From NCBI RefSeq assembly GCF_039939195.1, contig NZ_JBDUUH010000001.1, positions 186,001-250,000 on the forward strand: a stretch of DNA of 64,000 nt, given 5' to 3'. Of the stretch, positions 18,194-27,562 are shown piece by piece. The stretch is from Foliimonas ilicis. GTDB lineage: Bacteria; Pseudomonadota; Alphaproteobacteria; Rhizobiales; Rhizobiaceae. Positions within the stretch are counted from its first letter, which is position 1. The number at the start of each line of letters is the position of its first letter. A model generated the notes under the pieces. That model did no database searches. It was not told where the DNA came from and saw only the letters and a program-made list of their open reading frames with translations. The position numbers were made by a program, and so were the translations under genes.

Positions 18194-18430
18194 AGCACTT
18201 ATTTTTAAATAGAAACGTAGGCGGGACAGCGCCCCCCTCTGTCCTGCCGGACATCTTCTCCACAGGTGGGGAGATTAGATTTCATCTATGATTTCGCCAA
18301 TTTTGATTGTTGCAAAACTTGGCGCCTGCAAAAGCGGAAAGCCAATCTCCCCCCTCGTGGGGGAGATGTCCGGCAGGACAGAGCGGGGCGCTGTCCCGCC
18401 AGCTTTTCTATCCAAATATGAAGGGCTCTA
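18191..18430. repeat. Inverted-repeat mosaic element between phnN and tex
   Basis: About 240 bp bounded by TAGAGC and GCTCTA. The arms 18191-18276 and 18344-18430 are near-perfect reverse complements: GGCGGGACAGCG at 18220 pairs with CGCTGTCCCGCC ending at 18400, and GTCCTGCCGGACAT pairs with ATGTCCGGCAGGAC. A unique spacer of about 67 bp separates them. Each arm itself contains small hairpins (GTCC-TGCC-GGAC, and CTCCCCC with GGGGGAG in the right arm). There is no ORF. It looks like a miniature non-coding interspersed element present as a head-to-head pair, and it includes the phnN stop codon. Confidence 0.85.
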
Positions 18431-18433
18431 GGC

Positions 18434-20749
18434 CTACTTCTTCTTGAAAGCATCAGCCAATGCCGTACCAAACGAGCCTTGTGATTGCTGCGGCTTGGCT
18501 TGAGACGGTTGCTGCTTCGGCTGGTGACGCGGCGTTCTGTCCTGCGAGGGCGCAGGACGCCCTGCATCGCCATCATGCTTGCGCATGGTCAGGCCGATGC
18601 GCTTGCGCTTGATGTCGACCTCGGTCACGCGCACTTTCACGACATCGCCTGCCTTGACGATTTCATGCGGGTCTTTCACGAAACGGTCGGCCAGTTGCGA
18701 GACGTGCACGAGCCCGTCCTGATGCACGCCGATATCGACGAAGGCACCGAAGGCCGCGACATTGGTGACCGTGCCTTCAAGCGTCATGCCGGGCTTCAAA
18801 TCCTTTATGTCGTCGATGCCGTCGGCAAAAGTTGCGGTCTTGAAACCGGGGCGCGGGTCACGGCCCGGCTTTTCCATTTCAGCGATGATGTCGCGAATGG
18901 TCGGCAGGCCGAAACGCTCATCCACGAAGGCGCGCGGATCGACCGCCTTGAGCGCTGCACTGTCTCCCATCAGCGTGCGCAGATCGCGGCCGCAGGCAGC
19001 AACAATCTTGCGGGCAACACCATAGGCTTCCGGGTGCACCGCTGAAGCATCCAGCGGCTCCTTGCCATTGGGAATGCGCAGGAAGCCCGCGCATTGCTCG
19101 AATGTGCGCTGGCCGAGGCGCGGAACGTCGAGCAGGCCGCGCCGTGTCGAGAAAGGCCCGGTCGCGTCGCGATGCGCAACAATCGCTTCCGCCAGAGATC
19201 CGCCGACACCTGAAACGCGGGCCAAAAGCGGCGCTGACGCCGTGTTCAGATCGACACCGACCGCATTCACCGCATCTTCCACGACAGCTTCCAGCGAGCG
19301 CCCCAAACGGTATTGATCGACATCGTGTTGGTATTGCCCGACGCCGATCGATTTCGGCTCGATCTTCACCAGTTCGGCAAGCGGGTCCTGAAGCCTGCGC
19401 CCGATGGAAACGGCACCGCGCAGCGAAACGTCGAGGCCGGGGAACTCCGTCGCCGCCGTCTGTGAGGCGGAGTAGATGGACGCACCGGCTTCCGAGACGA
19501 TCACCTTTTGCGGCTTGGGTGCAGGCATATCCGACAGCATGTCGGCGACGAGCTTTTCGGTTTCGCGGCTGCCAGTGCCGTTGCCGATGGCAATCAGTTC
19601 GACGCCATGCTTGCCGATAAGCCGCGCAAGCTCGGCCTGCGTGCCGCGCACATCGTTCTTCGGCGGAAACGGATAAACGGTCGTCGTGTCGAGCAACTTG
19701 CCGGTGCCGTCCATGATCGCGACTTTGACGCCGGTGCGGATGCCCGGATCGAGACCCATAGTCGAGCGTGAACCGGCAGGTGCGGCCAGAAGCAGATCCT
19801 TCAGATTGCGCGCGAAAACCTTGATCGCTTCTTCTTCAGCGCGTTCACGCAATTCGCGCATCAAATCGAGCGAGAGGCTGAGCGAGAGTTTCACGCGCCA
19901 TGCCCAGCCAATGACCTCCATCAGCCAGACATCGCCGGCTTGCATCGATGCTACGTCATAGGCGCGGGCAATCATCCGCTCGACAGGCTTCACCTTGGCC
20001 GTGTCGTCGGCATCGACTTCAATATCGAGCGACAGGAATTCCTCGTTGCGACCGCGCAGCATGGCCAGCGCGCGGTGCCCGGCGACGGTCGCCCAGCGCT
20101 CGCGATGGTCGAAGTAATCGGAGAATTTCGCGCCCGCCTCTTCCTTGCCCTCGACGCCCTTCGAGCGAAGAAATGCGTTTTCGCGCATATGCGCACGAAG
20201 GCGACCGAGAAGGTCGGCGTTTTCGGAAATGCCTTCGGCGATGATGTCGCGCGCGCCTTCGAGTGCGGCTTTCACGTCGGCAACTTCACCGCCCACATAA
20301 GTAGCGGCAAGCTCAGCTGGAACCAGCGCTCGATTGCCCATAATCGCTTCCGCCAGCGGCCCCAGCCCGCGCTCGCGCGCAATCTCGGCGCGCGTGCGGC
20401 GCTTCGGCTTGTAGGGTAGATAGATGTCTTCTAGCTCGGCCTTGGTCGTCACGATTGCGATCTTGCCGGCAAGTTCGTCGGTTAGCTTGCCCTGTCCGCG
20501 GATCGAATCGAGGATCGCATCGCGGCGCGCATCGAGTTCGCGCAGATATACGAGCCGTTCGGAAAGCGTGCGCAATTGCGTGTCGTCCAGCCCGCCCGTG
20601 ACCTCCTTGCGATAGCGCGCGACGAACGGCACGGTCGCGCCTTCATCCAGCAGCTTTATCGCAGCGGCGACCTGTTCTGCCTTCGCGTTGATTTCACCGG
20701 CGATCAGGCCGGGGATGCGCCTGGCGTTTTCTGACATTGCAATACTCAT
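18434..20749 (-). CDS. tex: Transcription accessory protein Tex (S1 RNA-binding)
   Basis: A 771-residue protein with the full Tex architecture: an N-terminal helical Tex domain, a YqgF/RNase H-like domain (GLDPGIRTGVKVAIMDGTGK), a helix-hairpin-helix part (GVDLNTASAPLLARVSGVG), and an S1 domain at about 650-722 (GTVTNVAAFGAFVDIGVHQD). The tail is Gln/Pro/Lys rich and low complexity, ending FGTALADAFKKK. Tex is a highly conserved nucleic-acid-binding protein that affects transcription and toxin expression in several bacteria. ATG 20749 is used; ATG four codons later is possible. It is seven bases downstream of pyrF. Confidence 0.95.
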   Translation of the reverse strand: MSIAMSENARRIPGLIAGEINAKAEQVAAAIKLLDEGATVPFVARYRKEVTGGLDDTQLRTLSERLVYLRELDARRDAILDSIRGQGKLTDELAGKIAIVTTKAELEDIYLPYKPKRRTRAEIARERGLGPLAEAIMGNRALVPAELAATYVGGEVADVKAALEGARDIIAEGISENADLLGRLRAHMRENAFLRSKGVEGKEEAGAKFSDYFDHRERWATVAGHRALAMLRGRNEEFLSLDIEVDADDTAKVKPVERMIARAYDVASMQAGDVWLMEVIGWAWRVKLSLSLSLDLMRELRERAEEEAIKVFARNLKDLLLAAPAGSRSTMGLDPGIRTGVKVAIMDGTGKLLDTTTVYPFPPKNDVRGTQAELARLIGKHGVELIAIGNGTGSRETEKLVADMLSDMPAPKPQKVIVSEAGASIYSASQTAATEFPGLDVSLRGAVSIGRRLQDPLAELVKIEPKSIGVGQYQHDVDQYRLGRSLEAVVEDAVNAVGVDLNTASAPLLARVSGVGGSLAEAIVAHRDATGPFSTRRGLLDVPRLGQRTFEQCAGFLRIPNGKEPLDASAVHPEAYGVARKIVAACGRDLRTLMGDSAALKAVDPRAFVDERFGLPTIRDIIAEMEKPGRDPRPGFKTATFADGIDDIKDLKPGMTLEGTVTNVAAFGAFVDIGVHQDGLVHVSQLADRFVKDPHEIVKAGDVVKVRVTEVDIKRKRIGLTMRKHDGDAGRPAPSQDRTPRHQPKQQPSQAKPQQSQGSFGTALADAFKKK

Positions 20750-20756
20750 GATTTTA

Positions 20757-21455
20757 TCAGGCGGCTACGCCTGCCATTTCGGCAAGGATGGCCTGTGCCG
20801 CAGCGCGGCGATCCGATGCTGCAACGATCGGCCGTGCAACGACCAGATGGCTGGAACCGTTGCGAAGCGCATCGCTTGGCGTCACCACACGTTTCTGGTC
20901 GCCATGATTCGCGCCTGCCGGGCGAATTCCAGGCGTCACGACCGCCAGATCAGGCCCGACGATGCGGCGCACGGCAGACGCCTCGCTTGCCGAGCAGACG
21001 ATGCCGCCCATTCCGGCAGTCAGCGCCTGTTCGGAGCGGCGCAGGACCAGTGTATGCGGATCGTATTCGTAGCCGACCTCAATCAAATCGCGCTCGTCCA
21101 TGGATGTCAGGACGGTCACGCCGAGAAGGCAAAGGTTACTACCACGCGCGGCTTCCACGGCAGCCCGCATCGCCTTCGGATAAGCATGCAGCGTCAGCAT
21201 GGACATGCCCATTTTCACGATGTTCTCGACGCCCTTGGCGACCGTATTGTCGATGTCGAGCAGTTTCAGATCGAGGAAGACTTTCGTGCCGCCGCTCGCC
21301 AGTTCGCGCGCGAAATCGAGCCCGCCGGGGGCGTAGGCAAGCTGGTAGCCGATCTTGTAGAAATTCGCGATGCCATCCAGATCGCGCACGACGCTTTCCG
21401 CGTCCTTCACGCTCGGCACGTCCAATCCGACAATGAGATGGTCTGCAGGCTTCAT
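20757..21455 (-). CDS. pyrF: Orotidine 5'-phosphate decarboxylase
   Basis: A 232-residue TIM-barrel enzyme that converts OMP to UMP, the last step of de novo pyrimidine synthesis. The family active-site motif DLKLLDIDNT is at residues 62-71 (the D-x-K-xx-D charge network), with GLDVPS at the first strand and VVTPGIRPAGANHGDQKRV near the C terminus for the phosphate loop. Normal length. Its start overlaps the FMN-reductase stop by four bases, indicating translational coupling. Confidence 0.96.
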   Translation of the reverse strand: MKPADHLIVGLDVPSVKDAESVVRDLDGIANFYKIGYQLAYAPGGLDFARELASGGTKVFLDLKLLDIDNTVAKGVENIVKMGMSMLTLHAYPKAMRAAVEAARGSNLCLLGVTVLTSMDERDLIEVGYEYDPHTLVLRRSEQALTAGMGGIVCSASEASAVRRIVGPDLAVVTPGIRPAGANHGDQKRVVTPSDALRNGSSHLVVARPIVAASDRRAAAQAILAEMAGVAA

Positions 21456-22042
21456 GCTTCGCTCCTCGTTGACAACTGGTGCGCGCGATCAATCAGCGTG
21501 CGCACGACGTTTTCCATGGCCTTGCGCGTACGTTCTTCATGGAAATCTCCATTCTCGTCGAAGGCTTCATGCGCTCGCGGCACGGAACATTGCGGCGTGA
21601 TCACTTCGATCTGACAATTCATCAGCACGGAACGCAGATGATAAAGCCCACGTATGCCCGCAAAGTTCCCATCGGATGAGGAACACAGCCCTGCTACCTT
21701 GCCACTATACGGCTTGAACGGACGGCCGCCATCCTTGTGAATACGGCTTACCCAGTCGATCGTATTTTTCAGCAGCGGCGGGATCGATGAATTGTATTCG
21801 GGGCTGGCGATCAGCAGGCCGTCATGCGCCGCAATGTGCCGCGCCAGTTTCATCGCGTTTTCCGGCACGCCGTGCTCTTTTTCCAGATCCTGGTCCATGA
21901 TCGGCAAGGGATAGTCGGCCAGTGAAATGCGAGTGACTTCGGCGCCCTGAAGCGCCAGTTCGCGCTGTGCGGCATCTGCCGTGCGGCCGCTGTATGCGCC
22001 TGTTCTTATCGAGCCTGCAAAGACGAGAATTTTGGGGTTCAT
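21452..22042 (-). CDS. NADPH-dependent FMN reductase family protein
   Basis: A 196-residue flavodoxin-fold reductase. The phosphate-binding loop GSIRTGAYSGRTAD sits at the N terminus and the flavin-contacting SPEYNSSIPPLLKNTIDW near residue 80, as in YieF/ChrR-type and azoreductase-like NAD(P)H:quinone/FMN reductases. It probably reduces quinones or flavin with NADPH and may protect against oxidative stress. The substrate cannot be assigned. It overlaps pyrF by four bases. Confidence 0.86.
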   Translation of the reverse strand: MNPKILVFAGSIRTGAYSGRTADAAQRELALQGAEVTRISLADYPLPIMDQDLEKEHGVPENAMKLARHIAAHDGLLIASPEYNSSIPPLLKNTIDWVSRIHKDGGRPFKPYSGKVAGLCSSSDGNFAGIRGLYHLRSVLMNCQIEVITPQCSVPRAHEAFDENGDFHEERTRKAMENVVRTLIDRAHQLSTRSEA

Positions 22043-22142
22043 CCAGAAGCGCTCCGAAGTTCGGTGTGTTCGGGATATAGGCCTGCGCGCTCGCTGTCAA
22101 AACGAGAGCGAGTGCATGGCCGAGATTCCACAGGCGGAAAAG

Positions 22143-22751
22143 TCAGTTGCGCTTGGCGCGCCGGTAAATCCACAAATGCGCGGGCGGAATATTGCGGATG
22201 ACGAAGTCGAACCGCTCGACCGTATAATCGCCAAGGCCCGGCGGGATCGGTGATTTGGGTCCGTAGGTGATCTGCATGACCGGGCGACCGTGCGGAATAC
22301 GGTCCAGCGCGGCGTTCAGATAGGAAATGCGCTTCGCTACCGGAAAGCTCAGCATCGGCACACCGGAAATCACCGCATCGAAGGTTTTCGGCTCGACATG
22401 CGCAAGTGTACGATCAAGATCGAAAGCATCGCCCTCGATCACGTTCACCTTCGGATACAGGCGATGGAGATGGTTCACGAATTCCGGCGAATACTCCACG
22501 GCGTAGAGATTTTCCGGCTTCACGCCATGTTCGAGAATGGCCTTGGTGATAACGCCGGTACCCGGTCCAAGCTCAAGGACAGGCAGGCCGGAATGGATGT
22601 CGATGACGGAAGCCATACGCCGCGAGGTGATCGCGCTGGTCGGCAATATCGCGCCGACAGCCTTTGGCTTGTCCATCCACCCTTTGAAGAATCGCACCTC
22701 ATCGTCGAACTTTTCAGCGATTGCCTTGCGCAATCCGGGTCCTCGACTCAT
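22143..22751 (-). CDS. pmtA: Phosphatidylethanolamine N-methyltransferase PmtA
   Basis: A 202-residue SAM-dependent methyltransferase of the rhizobial PmtA type. The SAM loop is VLELGPGTGVITK at residues 58-70, followed by YAVEYSPEFV and EGDAFDL. The N-terminal ARFFKGW-like segment (VRFFKGWMDKPKAVGAILP) is typical of this family, which converts phosphatidylethanolamine to phosphatidylcholine in three methylations at the inner membrane. The pmtA-dnaJ-dnaK neighbourhood is conserved in Brucella and rhizobia, which supports the call. Phosphatidylcholine is a major envelope lipid in these bacteria. Confidence 0.9.
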   Translation of the reverse strand: MSRGPGLRKAIAEKFDDEVRFFKGWMDKPKAVGAILPTSAITSRRMASVIDIHSGLPVLELGPGTGVITKAILEHGVKPENLYAVEYSPEFVNHLHRLYPKVNVIEGDAFDLDRTLAHVEPKTFDAVISGVPMLSFPVAKRISYLNAALDRIPHGRPVMQITYGPKSPIPPGLGDYTVERFDFVIRNIPPAHLWIYRRAKRN

Positions 22752-22863
22752 TGAGGTCTTCTCCTCGAAAACAGCAGTGTTGCGATACTTATTCGCCCGT
22801 TGACGCTAAGGCAAGCTGGCGGCGCAAAAAAGCAGCAAAACGTCGCCTTTGAAATATTAAAGC

Positions 22864-22899
22864 AATTCGCCGCCAAGTGAACCCACTCGGCGGCGATTA
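22864..22899 (-). terminator. Hairpin downstream of dnaJ
   Basis: TCGCCGCC and GGCGGCGA arms around a roughly 13-base centre, lying 33 bp after the dnaJ stop. A short AT-rich stretch (ATTGCTTTAATATTT) follows on the minus strand rather than a clean T-run, so the strength is uncertain. Confidence 0.55.
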
Positions 22900-22931
22900 A
22901 ATCCTTTAAAGGTGCGACGAACCAGCGCCGT

Positions 22932-24065
22932 TCAGCGCTCGCTAAAGGATTCCAGGAAATCCTTCATGCGGGAAAAGAAACCGCTCGATTGCGGCGAGTT
23001 TTCCTTGGACGATAATTCCTCGAATTCCTGCAGCAATTCGCGCTGGCGCTTCGACAGGTTTTGCGGCGTTTCGACCGCGACCTGAATATAGAGGTCGCCT
23101 ATATTGGGCTGACGCAGGATCGGCATGCCCTTGCCCTTCAGGCGGAACTGCCGCCCGTTTTGCGTGCCTTCGGTGACCTTTACGCGCGTCTGCGTACCGT
23201 CGAGCGTCGTCACCTCGAACTGACCGCCAAGGGCAGCAGTCGTCATCGAGATCGGCACCTTGCAATAAAGGTCCGCCCCGTCGCGCTGGAAGAACTCGTG
23301 CGGCTTCACCGACAGGAAAATATAAAGGTCGCCAGAAGGCCCGCCTCGCATTCCCGCTTCGCCTTCATTGGCGAGCCGGATGCGGGTGCCATCTTCAATG
23401 CCTGCCGGAATGTTGACGGAGAGCGAACGTTCCTCTGTCACGCGGCCCTGGCCCGCGCATTTCGGGCAAGGATCCTTGATCGTCTGGCCGCGGCCGTGGC
23501 ATTGCGGGCAGGTGCGCTCGACTGAGAAGAAACCTTGTGCGGCGCGGACACGACCGGCGCCCGCACACATCGAACATGTTGCGGGCTGCGTGCCGGGCTT
23601 CGCGCCGGAGCCTGAGCATTCGTCGCAGGCGATCGAGGCCGGAACCCTGATCTGCGCCGTCTTGCCATTAAATGCTTCTTCCAGCGAGATTTCCATATTG
23701 TAGCGCAGATCGGCACCGCGCTCGCGACCGCCGGAAGAGCGGCGCTGGCGTCCGCCCATCATGTCGCCAAAAATGTCTTCGAAAATATCCGCGAAACCGC
23801 CGCCGCCGAAGCCATTCTGCTGGAAGCCCGCGCCGCCGCCATTTTCAAAGGCCGCATGGCCGAAACGGTCATAGGCAGCGCGCTTCTGCGGGTCCTTCAG
23901 ACACTCATAAGCTTCGTTGATTTCCTTGAACTTGTGGTCGCACGCATTGTCGCCCGGATTGCGATCCGGGTGGAATTGCATCGCAAGCTTGCGGAACGCG
24001 CTTTTGAGTTCCTTTTCGTCGGCCCCTTTTTGAACGCCAAGGGTTTCGTAGAAATCAGCTTTCAT
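22932..24065 (-). CDS. dnaJ: Chaperone protein DnaJ
   Basis: A 377-residue type I J-protein. The J domain has HPD at residues 32-34. A Gly/Phe-rich region (about 78-100: GGGAGFQQNGFGGGGFADIF) follows. The zinc-finger domain has four CxxCxGxG repeats (CDECSGSG, CSMCAGAG, CPQCHGRG, CPKCAGQG). A C-terminal substrate-binding domain completes it. It stimulates DnaK ATPase and delivers unfolded clients. Unusually, it does not directly follow dnaK: an acyltransferase gene on the same strand lies between them. Confidence 0.97.
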   Translation of the reverse strand: MKADFYETLGVQKGADEKELKSAFRKLAMQFHPDRNPGDNACDHKFKEINEAYECLKDPQKRAAYDRFGHAAFENGGGAGFQQNGFGGGGFADIFEDIFGDMMGGRQRRSSGGRERGADLRYNMEISLEEAFNGKTAQIRVPASIACDECSGSGAKPGTQPATCSMCAGAGRVRAAQGFFSVERTCPQCHGRGQTIKDPCPKCAGQGRVTEERSLSVNIPAGIEDGTRIRLANEGEAGMRGGPSGDLYIFLSVKPHEFFQRDGADLYCKVPISMTTAALGGQFEVTTLDGTQTRVKVTEGTQNGRQFRLKGKGMPILRQPNIGDLYIQVAVETPQNLSKRQRELLQEFEELSSKENSPQSSGFFSRMKDFLESFSER

Positions 24066-24248
24066 CTTGTCCTGTGAACCGCGTGGTCAGTTTTTCGAGC
24101 GAGATGCATTGTTGTATGCCTATTTTTCGCCGCGACTGGCACTCGATTTAGTAAACCGCGAGCCCGTATGCCATAGGGCGCGGCAATCAAACGCGCAATT
24201 TTCGCCAGAAAATCTCGACTCAAGGCAAGTAAAATGGGTTTGTGGCCC

Positions 24249-25340
24249 TTAGGCAGCACTTCTTTCGCCGGCTGGCCTCGCAACGCCGCCGAAGCGGGCG
24301 TTGAGATATTTGCTTACCGGACCTTCGAAATAACGATCCGAAAGCATTGCCACCACCAGAACCGTGATCGCCGGAAGATACCAATAGGTATAAAAGCTCA
24401 TCACATTCATAGGCTCGACGATCTTGCGCCACACCACCGCGAGAAGAATGCTCTCGATGACCGGATGGATCATGTAGATACCGAAGGAAACACGGCCAAT
24501 AGGGTGAAGCGGTTTCAGATAATGCGCGGCTTCCGGCTCATTGCGCTCTGCAAGTCCGGCCAGAAACGTCGCTCCAGCCAGCAGCAGTACGATCACATAA
24601 GCATTCTGCAGGGTTGCCATGGCCGTGAGCGCGGCGACGAAACACAGCCAACCCGGTATCAGGCTGGAAAGCTTCCACTTGCTGTCGCGCACCGCAATGG
24701 CAACCAGCGCGCCGAGCGCAAAATCGGCGAAGGCACGGTATGCGCCCCATGTATTGGCCTGTAGCCAGCTCGGAAACGGGATCCAGCCGAAAGCCACCGC
24801 AATCTCCAGCGCCACGATCGAGGCCGCCGCGACAGTCGCCAGTCCCCACATTCCATACCAGCGATAGGCGAGCACGATGACGGGTAAGGTCAAATAGCAG
24901 AACCACTCCGCCGAAAGCGTCCAGCCGACATAGTTGAAGGTCAGTACGTCAGTCACGCCCCATGCCTGGATCAGCACGATATTGGCGGGTAGCGCCGACC
25001 ACGCGTAGCGCTCCGGTTGATCCGACTGGACATAGCCCAGATGCAAGGCGAGGCCGACGATGCAGAAGAATATCAATGTCACGAGATAGAGCGGATAGAG
25101 CCGCGCCAGGCGGCGCACGATGAAGCGCCTGAACGAACCCGGCTCGGTCATCAGCGTATCGGCATAGCGCAGCATGATCAGAAAGCCGGAGATCATGAAA
25201 AACATTTCCATGAGCGGCAGCAGACGAAACAGAGCCGCGCTGGCAGCCTCATGTCCCGGCGGGGCATAGCGCAGGAAATGCCACATCATCACCGCAAGTG
25301 CAGCGGACAGCCGCCAAATCTCTAGCGTCCTGAAATGCAA
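24249..25340 (-). CDS. OafA/YrhL-type acyltransferase between dnaJ and dnaK
   Basis: A 363-residue membrane protein of acyltransferase family 3. It begins with MHFRTLEIWRLSAALAVMMWHF (TTG start, the only start before an in-frame stop upstream), which carries the family's R-(x)n-A-L motif and the first-helix histidine. The FFMISGFLIML segment and about ten helices follow, ending in a basic cytoplasmic tail. Such proteins O-acylate surface polysaccharides. It interrupts the usual dnaK-dnaJ pair. Its flanks are 183 bp (to dnaJ) and 187 bp (to dnaK, which has its own terminator), so it is probably transcribed from its own promoter. Confidence 0.84.
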   Translation of the reverse strand: MHFRTLEIWRLSAALAVMMWHFLRYAPPGHEAASAALFRLLPLMEMFFMISGFLIMLRYADTLMTEPGSFRRFIVRRLARLYPLYLVTLIFFCIVGLALHLGYVQSDQPERYAWSALPANIVLIQAWGVTDVLTFNYVGWTLSAEWFCYLTLPVIVLAYRWYGMWGLATVAAASIVALEIAVAFGWIPFPSWLQANTWGAYRAFADFALGALVAIAVRDSKWKLSSLIPGWLCFVAALTAMATLQNAYVIVLLLAGATFLAGLAERNEPEAAHYLKPLHPIGRVSFGIYMIHPVIESILLAVVWRKIVEPMNVMSFYTYWYLPAITVLVVAMLSDRYFEGPVSKYLNARFGGVARPAGERSAA

Positions 25341-25477
25341 ATGCCCGACCTCAGCCCATTGCCCGCGGCAGATACCGCACGGCCCCTGATGATATTTCTA
25401 CCACCTTGAGGCAAGCATCGCCGGACTTCCTTTAGACAAGCTTAATGCACGCTGAAGTTGCGACAGAGGGCCGATAC

Positions 25478-25506
25478 AAAAAAGCCCGGCGCGATGGCCG
25501 GGCTTT
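25478..25506 (-). terminator. Intrinsic terminator of dnaK
   Basis: On the minus strand, AAAGCCCGG, an eight-base loop and CCGGGCTTT are followed by a run of T residues. It lies 21 bp after the dnaK stop, so dnaK transcription should end before the acyltransferase and dnaJ genes. Confidence 0.9.
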
Positions 25507-25527
25507 CATGTCTATCTGCGTATTGGA

Positions 25528-27444
25528 TCAGGCAGACTTTTTCTTGTCGTCGTCGTCGTTGATTTCCTCGAAATCAGCATCGACCACGTCGGAGTCCTTG
25601 GCTGCATCGGCCTTGGCGTCGGCTTCGGCAGCTTCCGCCTGGCTCGATTCGTACATTGCCTGACCGAGCTTCATCGAAGCTTCTGCAAGGCTCTGCGTCT
25701 TGGCGTTGATGTCTTCGAGGTCATCGCCTTCGGCAGCCGTCTTCAACGCAGCGATCGCATCGGAGATTGCCGTGCGGTCGGCTTCCGAAACCTTATCGCC
25801 ATACTCCTTCAGAGACTTCTCCGAGGAATGGCCCAGCGCTTCTGCCTGATTGCGGGCTTCGACGAGGCCACGACGCTTCTTGTCGGCTTCGGCGTTCGAT
25901 TCCGCATCCTTGACCATCTTTTCGATGTCGGCGTCCGAAAGACCACCCGATGCCTGAATGCGGATCTGGTGTTCCTTGCCGGTGCCCTTGTCTTTCGCGG
26001 ACACGTTGACGATGCCGTTCGCGTCGATGTCGAAGGTCACTTCAATCTGCGGCACGCCCCGCGGTGCGGGCGGAATACCGACGAGGTCGAACTGGCCGAG
26101 CGCCTTGTTGTCCTGCGCCATTTCGCGCTCACCCTGGAAGACCCTGATGGTCACGGCGGACTGGCTGTCCTCGGCGGTCGAGAACACCTGGCTCTTCTTG
26201 GTCGGGATCGTCGTGTTGCGCTCGATGAGACGCGTGAACACGCCGCCCAGCGTTTCGATGCCCAGCGAAAGCGGGGTCACGTCGAGCAGCAGAACGTCCT
26301 TGACGTCGCCCTGCAGAACGCCTGCCTGAATGGCCGCGCCCATCGCAACGACTTCATCCGGGTTGACGCCCTTGTGAGGCTCCTTGCCGAAGAACTGCTT
26401 CACGATTTCCTGGATCTTGGGCATGCGGGTCATGCCGCCGACCAGAACCACTTCGTCGATTTCGCCAGCCTTGAGGCCCGCATCCTTGAGCGCTGCCTTG
26501 CAGGGCGCGACGGTGCGCTGCACCAGATCGTCGACCAGCTGCTCGAACTTCGAGCGGGTGAGCTTCAGCGTCAGGTGCTTCGGGCCAGTAGCATCGGCGG
26601 TGATGAAGGGCAGATTGATCTCGGTCTGCGTGGTGGACGACAACTCGATCTTGGCCTTTTCCGCAGCTTCCTTGAGGCGCTGCAGAGCGAGCTTGTCGTT
26701 CTTCAGGTCGATGCCCTGTTCCTTCTTGAACTCGGCTGCCAGATATTCGACGAGACGCATGTCGAAATCTTCACCGCCGAGGAAGGTGTCGCCATTGGTC
26801 GACTTCACTTCGAACACGCCGTCGCCGATTTCCAGCACGGAAATATCGAAGGTGCCGCCGCCAAGGTCATAGACAGCGATCGTCTTGCCTTCGCGCTTGT
26901 CCAGGCCATAGGCAAGGGCAGCAGCGGTCGGCTCGTTGATGATGCGCAGAACTTCAAGGCCGGCAATCTTGCCTGCATCCTTGGTGGCCTGACGCTGAGC
27001 GTCGTTGAAATAGGCAGGAACGGTGATGACGGCCTTTTCGACCTTCTCGCCGAGATAAGCTTCCGCCGTTTCCTTCATCTTCTGAAGGATCATCGCCGAA
27101 ATCTGGCTTGGCGACTGCTTCTTGCCAGCAGCTTCTACCCATGCGTCGCCATTGTCGCCCTTGACGATGTGATACGGGACAAGCTTCTTGTCCTTCTCCG
27201 TCACCGGGTCGTCATAACGGCGGCCGATAAGGCGCTTCACCGCAAAAATCGTGTTTTCAGGATTCGTTACCGCCTGACGCTTGGCCGGCTGGCCAACGAG
27301 GCGCTCGTCGCTATCCGTAAAAGCGACGATGGAAGGCGTGGTGCGTGCGCCTTCAGCATTTTCGATGACCTTCGCGTCCTTGCCGTCCATGACGGAAACG
27401 CAGGAATTGGTCGTACCCAGATCTATACCGATTACTTTAGCCAT
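25528..27444 (-). CDS. dnaK: Chaperone protein DnaK (Hsp70)
   Basis: A 638-residue Hsp70 from the ATG of MAKVIGIDLGTTNSCVSV (an upstream ATG five codons earlier is less likely). The ATPase domain motifs IGIDLGTTNSCV, VYDLGGGTFDISVLEIGDG (shown in part) and VLVGGMTRMPKIQ are complete. The interdomain linker DVLLLDVTPLSLGIET and the acidic tail EEINDDDDKKKSA are present. It folds and protects proteins with DnaJ and GrpE. A CTTG/TATATA promoter typical of RpoH control lies upstream and a strong terminator downstream. Confidence 0.98.
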   Translation of the reverse strand: MAKVIGIDLGTTNSCVSVMDGKDAKVIENAEGARTTPSIVAFTDSDERLVGQPAKRQAVTNPENTIFAVKRLIGRRYDDPVTEKDKKLVPYHIVKGDNGDAWVEAAGKKQSPSQISAMILQKMKETAEAYLGEKVEKAVITVPAYFNDAQRQATKDAGKIAGLEVLRIINEPTAAALAYGLDKREGKTIAVYDLGGGTFDISVLEIGDGVFEVKSTNGDTFLGGEDFDMRLVEYLAAEFKKEQGIDLKNDKLALQRLKEAAEKAKIELSSTTQTEINLPFITADATGPKHLTLKLTRSKFEQLVDDLVQRTVAPCKAALKDAGLKAGEIDEVVLVGGMTRMPKIQEIVKQFFGKEPHKGVNPDEVVAMGAAIQAGVLQGDVKDVLLLDVTPLSLGIETLGGVFTRLIERNTTIPTKKSQVFSTAEDSQSAVTIRVFQGEREMAQDNKALGQFDLVGIPPAPRGVPQIEVTFDIDANGIVNVSAKDKGTGKEHQIRIQASGGLSDADIEKMVKDAESNAEADKKRRGLVEARNQAEALGHSSEKSLKEYGDKVSEADRTAISDAIAALKTAAEGDDLEDINAKTQSLAEASMKLGQAMYESSQAEAAEADAKADAAKDSDVVDADFEEINDDDDKKKSA

Positions 27445-27562
27445 ATCTTTTCTCTCCACTAAGCAGGCTGCCAGGACCCATCAAGGCGTTCCGGCGGCAG
27501 CCCCTGTCTCAGAAATTACGCAAGGGGCACGATTGCACGCGCAGCCCTTACGGCATTGCGGC

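Noticed and set aside
25828..27462. 544-codon open frame antisense to dnaK
   Set aside because: A known artefact of DnaK codon structure; no independent features, and DnaK is unmistakable.
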